This document shows, in pieces, positions 16,880 to 24,507 of a DNA stretch of 47,861 nt. Below the pieces are notes generated by a model. That model was not told where the DNA came from. It did no database searches and saw only the letters and a program-made list of their open reading frames with translations. Both the position numbers and the translations under genes were made by a program. Source of the DNA: Aquipseudomonas ullengensis (lineage in GTDB: Bacteria > Pseudomonadota > Gammaproteobacteria > Pseudomonadales > Pseudomonadaceae); NCBI RefSeq assembly GCF_014174475.1, contig NZ_JACJUD010000009.1, forward strand, positions 1 through 47,861, given 5' to 3'. The stretch's first letter is position 1. Each line of letters begins with the position of its first letter.

Positions 16880-16905
16880 AAAGCCCGGTTGCGACCGGGC
16901 TTTTT
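16880..16905 (+). terminator. Rho-independent terminator after the phnA-like gene
   Basis: AAAGCCCGGT pairs with ACCGGGCTTT around a TGCG loop, followed by T residues to 16905. Confidence 0.9.
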
Positions 16906-16922
16906 CATGCCCGCTCGGCGGG

Positions 16923-16938
16923 TTTACACAAGCTTTAC
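16923..16938. promoter_or_regulatory. Direct repeat resembling a CpxR box
   Basis: TTTAC-N6-TTTAC on the plus strand, which is GTAAA-N6-GTAAA on the other. The known CpxR box is GTAAA-N4-8-GTAAA. It is about 75 bases upstream of a secreted-protein gene, so envelope-stress control would make sense. It is short enough to occur by chance. Confidence 0.35.
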
Positions 16939-17011
16939 ACAACAGCGCGTGACAACCCTCAGGACGCGCAGTCAGATGGTTTAACCGGACCATCCCGGTA
17001 GTAGAGGAGTC

Positions 17012-17425
17012 ATGATCATGCGTTCGCGTTCCCCCCTCGTCACCGGCCTGGTGGTCAGCCTGGCCGTTCTCAGCCAGCAACCAGCCGTAGCGGCGGACAG
17101 CGGCGATGTTGCCGCCGGGGTTGTCCTGGGCGCAGTGGTCGGCGGTGTCATCGCCAGCCAGACTCGGCCGGTCGAGGTCTACTCGCCGCCTCCACCGCCC
17201 GTGGCGTACTACCCGGCACCGCCTCCAGTGGCCTACTACCCGCCCCAGCCGGTGTACTACGAGCCGCGCCCGGTCTATTACGAAGCGCGTCCGGTGTACT
17301 ACCAGCCTCGCCCGGTGTATTACCGCCCGTATCCCGTCGTGATCGGTGGCTACCGTTACCGTGACGACGACCGTCACCACAATCACGGCCGCGGCAAAGG
17401 CCACTACGACGACCGCCGCTGGTAA
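17012..17425 (+). CDS. Secreted Pro/Tyr-repeat protein with a glycine-zipper-like segment
   Basis: 137 aa, not assigned to a characterised family. A signal peptide (cleavage near AVAADS, about residue 28) is followed by a Gly/Val/Ala-rich segment (AAGVVLGAVVGGVIAS). Then come PPPVAYYP units and five PVYY(E/Q/R)xRP-type repeats (about residues 58-108), and a very basic/acidic tail with His, Arg and Asp. The repeats suggest an extended surface or wall-associated region. GAGGAG precedes the ATG at 17012; a second in-frame ATG at 17018 is equally possible. It stands alone between two terminators. Confidence 0.75.
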   Translation: MIMRSRSPLVTGLVVSLAVLSQQPAVAADSGDVAAGVVLGAVVGGVIASQTRPVEVYSPPPPPVAYYPAPPPVAYYPPQPVYYEPRPVYYEARPVYYQPRPVYYRPYPVVIGGYRYRDDDRHHNHGRGKGHYDDRRW

Positions 17426-17428
17426 CCC

Positions 17429-17455
17429 ACAAGCCCCGCTCATTGCGGGGCTTGT
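17429..17455. terminator. Bidirectional terminator hairpin
   Basis: ACAAGCCCCGC (17429-17439) and its complement (17445-17455) flank a five-base loop, followed by CATTTCT. It lies between the convergent Pro/Tyr-repeat and GNAT genes and could serve both. Confidence 0.75.
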
Positions 17456-17475
17456 CATTTCTGCGGAAGGCAACG

Positions 17476-17934
17476 TCAGAGTGGGCGCTGCATCAGGTGC
17501 TGGGTAGCGCCCCAGGCCTGGAAGCGCTCCAGCAGCGTCCAGCCGCGTTTGGCGTAGTAGTCGGCGCGGTCGTGGGTGTGCAGGTACAGCTGCTCGTGGC
17601 CGCGCTCGCGGGCTGTGCTGCAGATGGCCTCGATCAGCCGCTCGGCCAGGCCTTGGCCGCGCGCTTCCGGATGCACATAGACGCAGGCCAGCCAGGGGCC
17701 GAGATCAGCCCGCTGCGGCAGGTCATCGCACGCCAGCCCGGCGCTTCCCAGCAGGTTGTCGCCGTCCAGGGCGATGAGCATTTCCCACTCGCCGTTGTGT
17801 TGGCCGGCAGCGAACTCGGCTTGCCAGTCGGCCAGGGGCTGCTCGCTGAACTCGTAGGGGAATTGCTGGTAGAGCCATTCGGCCAGCTGGGTGGTGTGTG
17901 CGGGGTGGTTGCGGAGCCAGTCGAGGGTGGGCAT
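17476..17934 (-). CDS. GNAT family N-acetyltransferase
   Basis: 152 aa with one GNAT domain. The acetyl-CoA pyrophosphate loop is in VYVHPEARGQGLAERLIEAI, followed by LYLHTHDRADYYAKRGW, the typical last strand and helix. The acceptor is unknown. The ATG at 17934 (MPTLDWLRN) is chosen with AAGGAC upstream; the in-frame ATG at 17970 adds 12 residues without support. Confidence 0.88.
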   Translation of the reverse strand: MPTLDWLRNHPAHTTQLAEWLYQQFPYEFSEQPLADWQAEFAAGQHNGEWEMLIALDGDNLLGSAGLACDDLPQRADLGPWLACVYVHPEARGQGLAERLIEAICSTARERGHEQLYLHTHDRADYYAKRGWTLLERFQAWGATQHLMQRPL

Positions 17935-18439
17935 GGGGGTCCTTGGTAATTCGGCGTGGGCTTGGCGCAAGTCCGATTGCTGACTAAGGCATCAGCTATG
18001 GCGTTAGGCCATTATTTCGCAGTAAGGTCGAGGCATCGACTGCAAGGATGCACCAATGGCCATTGATGCTGCGACTTCTCACCAACCCTTGGCTGTGCCG
18101 CCACTCGCCGTGCGCTGGCTAATTACTGATGGTGCTTGGTGGCGTGGTTTCGCCCTCCCGGGCGACTCACTTTCTTTGCTTGTGCAAAGAAGAGTAAGCA
18201 AAGAAACACACCCCGGCATACGGGTCTCGCTGCGCTCGACTGCCCTCCCTCCGGTGCCGCTCCGGGGGCCGGCGTACAAGGGCCATCCATGGCCCTTTAC
18301 GCCTCTCGCCGCATCCATGCGGCTCACTCCCCTACACAACACCTACGCTCGGCCTCCTGACGGGGAGTCTGCGCGCATGAAGGTTTCGAGTTATGAGAGG
18401 CTGCGAATTGTCGGATTTTAAAGTGATGCCTCGGAGGGC
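17935..18439. other. Gene-free stretch holding repeat copy A
   Basis: About 505 bases without a credible gene. 17935-18149 shows nothing recognised. 18150-18368 is one copy of a dispersed repeat, listed separately. Short frames here with a MDAARG-type reading are translations of the repeat and are not taken as genes. Confidence 0.6.
18150..18368 (-). repeat. Dispersed Pseudomonas repeat, copy A
   Basis: Read on the minus strand, this ~220-bp block aligns with 18841-19065 on the plus strand along its whole length. Shared landmarks in order are CCGTCAGGAGGC, GCATGGATGC, GGGCCA-N2-GATGGCCC, GCGCAGCGAGACCC, GCCGGG and TGCACAAGCAAAG. Differences are many, so the copies are old. Its outer end carries a small hairpin around CTTTGCTTGTGCAAAG. 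The same sequence is, from memory, common in Pseudomonas genomes. Confidence 0.75.
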
Positions 18440-18781
18440 ATGGCATTGAAGAAGTTTTTAAGCTCCCCCGGTTACCTAGATGTTCTGATCATCCTGATGC
18501 TCGTGGTTTTCTCTCCAAATACGGCAACAGCGCTCTATGTGGCAGGCATTTGCGCCTCGCTCAGGATCATTTTGCCGATGCTCGTCACTCGGTCGGCCAT
18601 GGGGCTATCGCCCAGAGGTTTGACTTACAGCCTCATCATTGCCTTGCTCTGCCTTGGATACGTCGTGATGTGGGGAGAGGGATGGCGAGGAACAGTGGCT
18701 GCCTACCTCGGCGCTGCGGCGGCTACAGAGATTCTGGGCATGTTCATGCTTAAAGCGCTCAGCAACAGGCAAGCGATCTAG
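18440..18781 (+). CDS. Unrecognised small membrane protein inside an inverted repeat pair
   Basis: A protein of up to 113 aa, no family recognised. Three hydrophobic segments, at about residues 13-31, 34-50 and 63-80, and a weaker one near 85-103, suggest an inner-membrane protein with a basic N-terminus (LKKFLSSPG). GGAGG at 18433-18437 is only two bases from the ATG at 18440 but eight from an in-frame TTG at 18446, so TTG may be the real start. Copies A and B of a dispersed repeat flank it in opposite orientation, which suggests an acquired cassette. Base use looks less GC-rich than the neighbours. Confidence 0.6.
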   Translation: MALKKFLSSPGYLDVLIILMLVVFSPNTATALYVAGICASLRIILPMLVTRSAMGLSPRGLTYSLIIALLCLGYVVMWGEGWRGTVAAYLGAAAATEILGMFMLKALSNRQAI

Positions 18782-18840
18782 CGACAAGAAGCCAACTGCA
18801 AGCCCATCAAAGATTGCTTGCGGAGGTCGGGCCGGGACCG

Positions 18841-19065
18841 GGTCCCGTCAGGAGGCTGAGTGGAATCGTTGCGTAAGGGGTTGAGCGGCATGGATGCCGC
18901 GAGAGCCGCGATGGGCCAGGGATGGCCCTTCGCGGCGGGCCCCTGGAGCAATGATGGAACGAAGGAAGTCTCGCGCAGCGAGACCCGGATGCCGGGTGTG
19001 CTTTCTCTTTGGTTACTTTCTCTTTGCACAAGCAAAGAGAAAGTGACTCGCCGGGAAGGCGAAAA
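18841..19065 (+). repeat. Dispersed Pseudomonas repeat, copy B
   Basis: A ~225-bp block, inverted relative to copy A at 18150-18368. Its end holds a 12-bp perfect stem, ACTTTCTCTTTG with CAAAGAGAAAGT around CACAAG, at about 19015-19044. Together with copy A it brackets the small membrane gene. Confidence 0.75.
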
Positions 19066-19106
19066 GCGTGACTTCTGAATTAATAGAAGTTTCGGTGAGT
19101 GCTAAA

Positions 19107-19132
19107 GGTGGACAAGCGAAGCGTTGTCCACC
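19107..19132. repeat. Short palindrome GGTGGACAA...TTGTCCACC
   Basis: GGTGGACAA-GCGAAGCG-TTGTCCACC followed by CTACGG. It is related to the GTAGGGTGGA-type repeats at 22926-23006 and 26338-26410. It lies directly upstream of the beta-propeller gene and creates a false in-frame extension of that gene. Confidence 0.7.
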
Positions 19133-19154
19133 CTACGGACAGAAGGAGCATGTT

Positions 19155-20258
19155 GTGGCAGTAGGCATCCCAGCAAAAAAAGCAACCTTTCGCTTTGCCC
19201 AGAAATTTGACGGAGTTGTATCTGCCGCATTAGGCAACGACCATCTATATGTGCAGTACGGTACTGCAGCCGGAAAGCGCTACTTCAAAGACTTTGACCT
19301 GCAGCACTACTCTGGCGACGAAGAGAGCGAGCCGGCCCAATTAGGTCAAGAAGTAGAAGTACGCTGGAGGCCTATGTTTCTACACGGCAACCTGCTGCAT
19401 GTATACGGAGAACAGCCGGAGCTGATTGATGTAAGTCAGTGGGAGCGGATCTATAGCGAATACGAAGGAACTGCCAATCCCGACTGGTCAATCGACGGCC
19501 GCTTTGTCTATCACGGCAAGCAGATTTATCGGGCCTTTGGCTGGAACGACTATACCCAAGGCCTGGATATCGTTCGTGACAGCAAGGTCATTGGTCACGC
19601 CGATATTGATATCCAGTACTTCATGCCCTGCACTGACGGTCTGATCTACGGAGTACGGCTCTCGTCGCCAACCTTCTGTGTATATTCGATTATCGAGAAC
19701 ACGGTGAAGCTTGAGGTGCCACTGGCGCACTACGAGTTTGCCTACGACGAGCCCACAGCCTCGGTATCCCGGTGTGGCGACCGACTTCATGTGTTAGCCG
19801 GCAACCATGTACTTATCATTGACCTGGCAACTTTCTCCGTCGTCGCTGAATTTGCCTATTTCAACACCGACTTCATGCAGACGCTGTTGTCTGGATTGAA
19901 ATACAAAAATGCCGCCATTTCGCACTTCATCAGCGCATCAGGGAGCACGCTGGTGCTGAGCGGCGCCAAATATTTGCTCTGTCTTTCTACGGCTGACGGC
20001 TCAGTGTTGTGGGGCCGTGAAAACAACTACGACATGCTTGCCGCCAATACCGACGGCGACTTGGTATTCGGCTTGGAGGAGCGCCGCCCACGCGCCTGGG
20101 ACAAATACACAGGAGACGAAGTGTGGCAAGCATCAGCCGGCACCATAGCCAACAGCATTGACGTGTGTGGCAACTGGCTGGTGTTTTACCAACCCGCCGG
20201 GGACATTCAGTGTTTCACTTGGAAGAAACCATATACATCGCCGCACCGCCCCAACTGA
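19155..20258 (+). CDS. Unrecognised beta-propeller-like (PQQ-type repeat) protein
   Basis: 367 aa, no named family recognised. Repeated strand pairs ending in Trp or Tyr, such as SADGSVLWGREN and KYTGDEVWQAS, resemble PQQ/YWTD-type propeller blades. There is no signal peptide or membrane segment, so it should be cytosolic. The start is the GTG at 19155, with AAGGAG six bases upstream; the frame is open further up only because it reads through a repeat. Codon use is less GC-rich than the surrounding genes, and with the flanking repeats this suggests horizontal gain. A structural or partner-binding role is all that can be inferred. Confidence 0.7.
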   Translation: MAVGIPAKKATFRFAQKFDGVVSAALGNDHLYVQYGTAAGKRYFKDFDLQHYSGDEESEPAQLGQEVEVRWRPMFLHGNLLHVYGEQPELIDVSQWERIYSEYEGTANPDWSIDGRFVYHGKQIYRAFGWNDYTQGLDIVRDSKVIGHADIDIQYFMPCTDGLIYGVRLSSPTFCVYSIIENTVKLEVPLAHYEFAYDEPTASVSRCGDRLHVLAGNHVLIIDLATFSVVAEFAYFNTDFMQTLLSGLKYKNAAISHFISASGSTLVLSGAKYLLCLSTADGSVLWGRENNYDMLAANTDGDLVFGLEERRPRAWDKYTGDEVWQASAGTIANSIDVCGNWLVFYQPAGDIQCFTWKKPYTSPHRPN

Positions 20259-20282
20259 GGGATGCTTACTAGTGAAATAAAA

Positions 20283-20308
20283 AGCCCGTCATTCGACGGG
20301 CTCTTTTC
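20283..20308 (+). terminator. Rho-independent terminator
   Basis: AGCCCGTC (20283-20290), loop ATTC and GACGGGCT (20295-20302) followed by CTTTT. It ends the propeller-protein transcript; an A-run on the left side may let it work for the opposite strand too. Confidence 0.85.
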
Positions 20309-20328
20309 ACTCAACAACGTAGCGCCGC

Positions 20329-21111
20329 TCAGGCCTCCACCGCCTCCCTCCGCTTAACCAGCTTCGCAGCCTGATACTTCACCGCCGCCTCATGAAACGC
20401 CCCAATCAGCGCGTTGTAATCCGCCTTCTCCCAATAGCGATACTCCGGATGCCACTGCACCCCCACGGAAAACGCCTTGGCACCAATCACGCTGACCGCC
20501 TCGATCTGCCCGTCTTCACAGACGGCCTCGACCTGTAGCCCCTCGCCGAGCCGATCAATCCCCTGCCCATGCAGCGAGTTGACGCTGATCTCGCGCTCGC
20601 CAAGCAGCTTGTGCAGCACACCACCCTCGGTCAGGGCGACCTTGTGGATCGGGCCGTAAGCCACGTCGTCCGGTACATCCTTCACTTCGCGGTGGTCCAA
20701 GCGACCTTCTACCTCATGCACTTCACGGTGCAGAGTGCCGCCGTACAGCACGTTGAGTTCCTGCACGCCACGGCAGATGCCGAGGAAGGGAATGCCACGC
20801 TCGATGCAGGCGCGCATCAGGCGCAGCACGGTGGCATCGCGGGGTTGGTCGGCCAGGCCCAGGCCGGGGTGGTCGTCGCCGTAGCAGCTGGGGTGCACGT
20901 TGGACAGCGAGCCGCCGAACATGATGCCGGAGACGCTGTCGAGCACGGTCTCCATGTCCAGGTCGTCGCCGAAGGCCGGAATCATCAGCGGGAAGGCGCC
21001 GAAGCCGGTGACCGCGTGAATGTACTTCTCCCCCACCAGATGGAACCAGCCGATATCACGACTCGTCAGCTGCCAGCGGCACAGGGGAAGGCCAATCATG
21101 GGTTTGTTCAT
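20329..21111 (-). CDS. Class I glutamine amidotransferase, PuuD/gamma-glutamyl-GABA hydrolase family
   Basis: A 260-aa peptidase C26 enzyme. The nucleophile is Cys113 in GICRGVQ, with the His221/Glu223 pair in VQWHPE, so the triad is complete. Relatives cleave gamma-glutamyl-GABA or other gamma-glutamyl-polyamine products in putrescine and spermidine breakdown. Substrate choice cannot be read from sequence. The bauC-bauA genes nearby handle beta-alanine, also an end product of polyamine use, so a shared catabolic theme is possible. A long hairpin stands upstream of its start. Confidence 0.85.
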   Translation of the reverse strand: MNKPMIGLPLCRWQLTSRDIGWFHLVGEKYIHAVTGFGAFPLMIPAFGDDLDMETVLDSVSGIMFGGSLSNVHPSCYGDDHPGLGLADQPRDATVLRLMRACIERGIPFLGICRGVQELNVLYGGTLHREVHEVEGRLDHREVKDVPDDVAYGPIHKVALTEGGVLHKLLGEREISVNSLHGQGIDRLGEGLQVEAVCEDGQIEAVSVIGAKAFSVGVQWHPEYRYWEKADYNALIGAFHEAAVKYQAAKLVKRREAVEA

Positions 21112-21150
21112 TGCAAGGGTGTCCTCTTCATTTGAGATTGAAGTGGGCTG

Positions 21151-21206
21151 CCCTTGGGACAGCGGGTTACCGGGTCACGAAAACCGTGAACCCGCTCACC
21201 CAAGGG
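21151..21206 (-). promoter_or_regulatory. Long hairpin in the 5' region of the PuuD-like gene
   Basis: CCCTTGGG (21151-21158) pairs with CCCAAGGG (21199-21206), and AGCGGGTT (21161-21168) pairs with AACCCGCT (21189-21196). An inner GGGTCACG/CGTGAACCC pairing (about 21173-21193) competes with the second stem. It is 40 bases upstream of the ATG. It could be a cis-regulatory RNA or a dispersed repeat. Confidence 0.5.
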
Positions 21207-21291
21207 GTGCCGTAACCGGCCGGGCCGGGTCACTGCACCAACGCCGCGCCCGCGCGGCTGGTTTGTTGCGTAAAGCTGTTGTTCGGCTGTT

Positions 21292-21356
21292 TGTAGGAGC
21301 CAGCTTGCTGGCGATGCTTTTACGTTGAAAAGATCGCCAGCAAGCTGGCTCCTACA
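21292..21356. repeat. REP-like inverted repeat (TGTAGGAGCCAGCTTGCTGGCGAT type)
   Basis: A 24-nt arm and its exact complement flank a 17-base centre. It is typical of the GTAGGAGC class of Pseudomonas intergenic palindromes. Confidence 0.85.
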
Positions 21357-21406
21357 GGTGGTGCGCAGCAAAAGGGCCGGTCTTGCGACCAGCCCTCGGG
21401 TGTTGC

Positions 21407-22903
21407 TTAACCGTTGCTCGGGAAGGCGAACTGCGCGGCCTCGTGGCTCGCGCGCTGCGGCCAGCGCTGGGTGATGGTCTTGCGCTTGGTGTAGAAGCGC
21501 ACGCCATCCGGGCCGTAGGCATGCAGGTCGCCGAACAGCGAGCGCTTCCAGCCGCCGAAGCTGTGGTAAGCCACTGGTACCGGCAGCGGTACGTTGACGC
21601 CGACCATGCCGACTTCGATCTCGTCGCAGAACAGGCGTGCGGCTTCACCGTCGCGGGTGAAGATGCAGGTGCCGTTGCCGTATTCGTGGTCGTTGATCAG
21701 CTGCATGGCTTCTTCCAGGCTGCCGACGCGGACGATGCACAGGACTGGGCCGAAGATTTCTTCCTGGTAGATGCTCATCTCGGTGGTGACGTGGTCGAAC
21801 AGGCTGCCGCCAAGGAAGAAGCCGGCTTCGTTGCCCGGTACCACCAGGCCGCGGCCATCGACGACCAGGGTAGCGCCCTGGGCGACACCGGCGTCGACGT
21901 AGCCCTTGACCTTGTCACGCGCCGCGCCGGTAACCAGCGGGCCCATGTCGAGGCCGCAGGAGGTGCCAGCACCGATTTTCAGTGCCTGGATTTTCGGAGT
22001 CAGCTTGGCCACCAGGGTATCGGCAACCTGGTCACCCACGGCGACGACCACGGAGATGGCCATGCAGCGCTCGCCGCAGGAACCGTAGGCCGCACCCATC
22101 AGGGCGTTGACGGTGTTGTCGATGTCGGCGTCCGGCAGGACCACGGCGTGGTTCTTGGCGCCGCCCAAGGCCTGGACGCGCTTACCGCGACGGTTGGCCT
22201 CGGTGTAGATGTATTCGGCGATCGGCGTGGAGCCGACGAAGCTGATGGCTTTGACTTCCGGGGCTTCGATCAGCGCGTCGACGGCTTCCTTGTCGCCGTT
22301 GATGACGCTGAGCACGCCATTGGGCAGGCCGGCTTCGCAGAGCAGCTGGGCGATGAACAGGGTGGAGCTTGGGTCACGCTCGGACGGCTTGAGGATGAAG
22401 CAGTTGCCGCAGACGATGGCCAGCGGGTACATCCACAGCGGCACCATGGCCGGGAAGTTGAACGGGGTGATACCGGCAACCACGCCCAGCGGCTGATGGT
22501 CGGACCAGCTGTCGATGTTCGGGCCGGCGTTGCGGTTGAACTCGCCTTTCAGCAGCTCGGGGGCGCCACAGGCGTACTCGACGTTCTCGATGCCGCGCTG
22601 CAGTTCGCCAACGGCGTCTTCGAGGGTCTTGCCGTGTTCTTCGCTGATCATCGCGGCGATCTTGTCTTTGTTCGCTTCCAGCAGAACCTTGAAGCGGAAC
22701 ATGACCTGGGCGCGCTTGGCCGGCGGGGTGTTACGCCAGGCCGGGAAGGCAGCCTTGGCGGAGTCGATGGCGGCCTGGATGGTGGCGCGATCGGCCAGCT
22801 CAACCTGGCGTACGGGCTCGCCGATGGACGGGTTGAAGACCTGGGCGGTACGGCCGCTGCGCAGGGTGATTTCGCCATTGATCAGGTGGGCGACGGTGCT
22901 CAT
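21407..22903 (-). CDS. bauC: CoA-acylating malonate/methylmalonate-semialdehyde dehydrogenase
   Basis: A 498-aa aldehyde dehydrogenase that turns malonate semialdehyde to acetyl-CoA, or methylmalonate semialdehyde to propionyl-CoA, with NAD+ and CoA. Catalytic Cys280 is in GSCGERCMAIS. The usual ELGGK glutamate is replaced by ALGGAKNH, the mark of the CoA-dependent MMSDH group. ITPFNFPAMVPLWM is the family's oxyanion/substrate region. A GAGGAG site precedes the ATG. Next to bauA and bauR the best name is BauC; an mmsA label for valine catabolism cannot be excluded by sequence alone. Confidence 0.88.
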   Translation of the reverse strand: MSTVAHLINGEITLRSGRTAQVFNPSIGEPVRQVELADRATIQAAIDSAKAAFPAWRNTPPAKRAQVMFRFKVLLEANKDKIAAMISEEHGKTLEDAVGELQRGIENVEYACGAPELLKGEFNRNAGPNIDSWSDHQPLGVVAGITPFNFPAMVPLWMYPLAIVCGNCFILKPSERDPSSTLFIAQLLCEAGLPNGVLSVINGDKEAVDALIEAPEVKAISFVGSTPIAEYIYTEANRRGKRVQALGGAKNHAVVLPDADIDNTVNALMGAAYGSCGERCMAISVVVAVGDQVADTLVAKLTPKIQALKIGAGTSCGLDMGPLVTGAARDKVKGYVDAGVAQGATLVVDGRGLVVPGNEAGFFLGGSLFDHVTTEMSIYQEEIFGPVLCIVRVGSLEEAMQLINDHEYGNGTCIFTRDGEAARLFCDEIEVGMVGVNVPLPVPVAYHSFGGWKRSLFGDLHAYGPDGVRFYTKRKTITQRWPQRASHEAAQFAFPSNG

Positions 22904-22925
22904 GAAAACTCCTCGTTGGTGTCAC

Positions 22926-23006
22926 GTAGGGTGGATGACGCTGTGTTCATCCACCGCAAATAAGTGTTGCCGGCCTGGTGGATGCGAACAGCGGCATCCA
23001 CCCTAC
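22926..23006. repeat. Palindromic repeat, GTAGGGTGGAT type
   Basis: GTAGGGTGGATG and CATCCACCCTAC form the outer arms, with a second internal CATCCACC/GGTGGATG pair. It lies between bauA and bauC on the same strand, so the two may be cotranscribed across a hairpin that could lower bauC expression. Confidence 0.8.
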
Positions 23007-23049
23007 GGCTGGCCCCCTCTCCACCTGGGAGAGGGCTGGGGAAACGCTA

Positions 23050-24396
23050 TCAGTCGACCTTGGCGAGCATCTCGCCGACGACGTTGAACAGGGTGTCCAG
23101 TTGCTCGGGCTTGGTGTTGAAGGTCGGCCCGAACTGCAGGGTGTCGCCACCGAAGCGTACGTAGAAACCGGCTTCCCACAGCTTGATGCCGGCTTCGAAC
23201 GGGCGGATCACCGCATCGCCGTCACGCGGGGCCAGTTGCAGGGCACCGGCCAGGCCGCAGTTGCGGATGTCGATGACGTGCTTGCTGCCTTTGAGGCCGT
23301 GCAGCTTCTCTTCGAACACCGGCGCCAGGGCTGCGGATTGCTCGATCAGGTTGTCTCGCTTGAGCAGTTCCAGGGTCGCCAGGCCGGCGGCGCAGGCTAC
23401 CGGGTGGCCGGAGTAGGTGTAGCCGTGGCCGAACTCGACCATGTGCTCCGGAATCGCCTGCTGCATGAAGGTGTTGTAGATCTCGCTGGAGGCGATGACC
23501 GCGCCCAGGGGGATGGCACCGTTGGTGATCTGCTTGGCGGTGTTCATCAGGTCCGGGGTGACGCCGAAGTATTCGGCACCGGTCCATTTGCCCATGCGGC
23601 CGAAGGCGGTGATCACTTCGTCGAAGATCAGCAGGATGTTGTGCTGGGTGCAGATCTCACGCAGGCGCTGCAGGTAGCCGACTGGCGGCACCAGCACGCC
23701 GGCGGAACCGGACATCGGCTCGACGATCACGGCGGCGATGTTGGAGGCGTCGTGCAGTTCGATCAGCTTCAGCAGTTCGTTGGCCAGTTCCACGCCGCCG
23801 GTTTCAGCCATGCCCTTGGTGTAGGCCAGGTGCGGCTGCAGGGTGTGCGGCAGGTGGTCGGCGTCCATCATCTGGCCGAACATCTTGCGGTTGCCGCCGA
23901 TGCCGCCAAGGCTGGTGCCGGCGATGTTGACGCCGTGGTAGCCACGGGCACGGCCGATGAATTTGGTTTTGCTCGGCTGGCCTTTCAGGCGCCAGTAGGC
24001 CTTGGCCATCTTCACCGAGGTGTCGGCGCATTCGGAGCCGGAGCCGGTGTAGAACACGTGGTCGAGGCCGGCCGGGGTCAGCTCGGTGATTTTCTCGGCC
24101 AGCTGGTAGGACAGCGGGTGGCCGTACTGGAAGCCCGGTGCGTAGTCCAGGGTGCCCAGCTGCTTGGCCACGGCTTCCTGGATTTCCTTGCGATTGTGCC
24201 CAGCACCACAGGTCCACAGGCCGGACAGGCTGTCGAAGATGCGGCGGCCCTTGTCGTCGATGAAGTAGTTGTCGTCGGCGCCAACGATGATGCGCGGGTC
24301 GCGCTTGAAGTTACGGTTGGCGGAAAACGGCATCCAATGCGCATCCAGCTTGAGCTGGCTGGCCAGGGACGGGGTAGTGGTCTGCGGCATGTTCAT
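23050..24396 (-). CDS. bauA: Beta-alanine--pyruvate transaminase
   Basis: A 448-aa class III PLP aminotransferase that moves the amino group of beta-alanine and other omega-amino acids to pyruvate, giving malonate semialdehyde for BauC. Visible are YTGSGSECADTSVKMA (PLP phosphate cup), FDEVITAFGRMG (the Asp pairing the cofactor nitrogen) and the Schiff-base Lys in NTAKQITNGAIPLGA. Length equals the P. aeruginosa enzyme. The ATG at 24396 is taken, with an AGAGA site upstream; 24390 is also in frame, and the upstream frame to 24441 lacks support. Divergent from bauR. Confidence 0.92.
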   Translation of the reverse strand: MNMPQTTTPSLASQLKLDAHWMPFSANRNFKRDPRIIVGADDNYFIDDKGRRIFDSLSGLWTCGAGHNRKEIQEAVAKQLGTLDYAPGFQYGHPLSYQLAEKITELTPAGLDHVFYTGSGSECADTSVKMAKAYWRLKGQPSKTKFIGRARGYHGVNIAGTSLGGIGGNRKMFGQMMDADHLPHTLQPHLAYTKGMAETGGVELANELLKLIELHDASNIAAVIVEPMSGSAGVLVPPVGYLQRLREICTQHNILLIFDEVITAFGRMGKWTGAEYFGVTPDLMNTAKQITNGAIPLGAVIASSEIYNTFMQQAIPEHMVEFGHGYTYSGHPVACAAGLATLELLKRDNLIEQSAALAPVFEEKLHGLKGSKHVIDIRNCGLAGALQLAPRDGDAVIRPFEAGIKLWEAGFYVRFGGDTLQFGPTFNTKPEQLDTLFNVVGEMLAKVD

Positions 24397-24507
24397 CGTA
24401 GGTCTCTCGCGAGGACGTGTTGTGTGCTTGTTGCAGCGCAAGGTGCCACGGGCATAAAGTCACTAAAACCCAACTCTTCTTATCTTCAGTTAAGTCAGAG
24501 CTAAACA

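Larger units (their letters stand above)
18782..19154. other. Gene-free stretch holding repeat copy B and a short palindrome
   Basis: About 373 bases with no supported gene: the dispersed repeat copy B (18841-19065) and the GGTGGACAA palindrome (19107-19132). Open frames here read through the repeats. Confidence 0.6.

Noticed and set aside
18079..19078. Short frames reading MDAARG... and similar in the inverted repeats
   Set aside because: Both repeat copies give such frames; these are widely annotated as hypothetical proteins but are the translation of a non-coding repeat.
18782..19150. Extension of the propeller gene upstream to the ATG at 19068
   Set aside because: The added 29 codons translate a palindrome, and a good AAGGAG-GTG start lies at 19155.
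21383..24504. Two ~500-codon plus-strand frames
   Set aside because: Antisense to bauC and bauA, whose motifs are complete.
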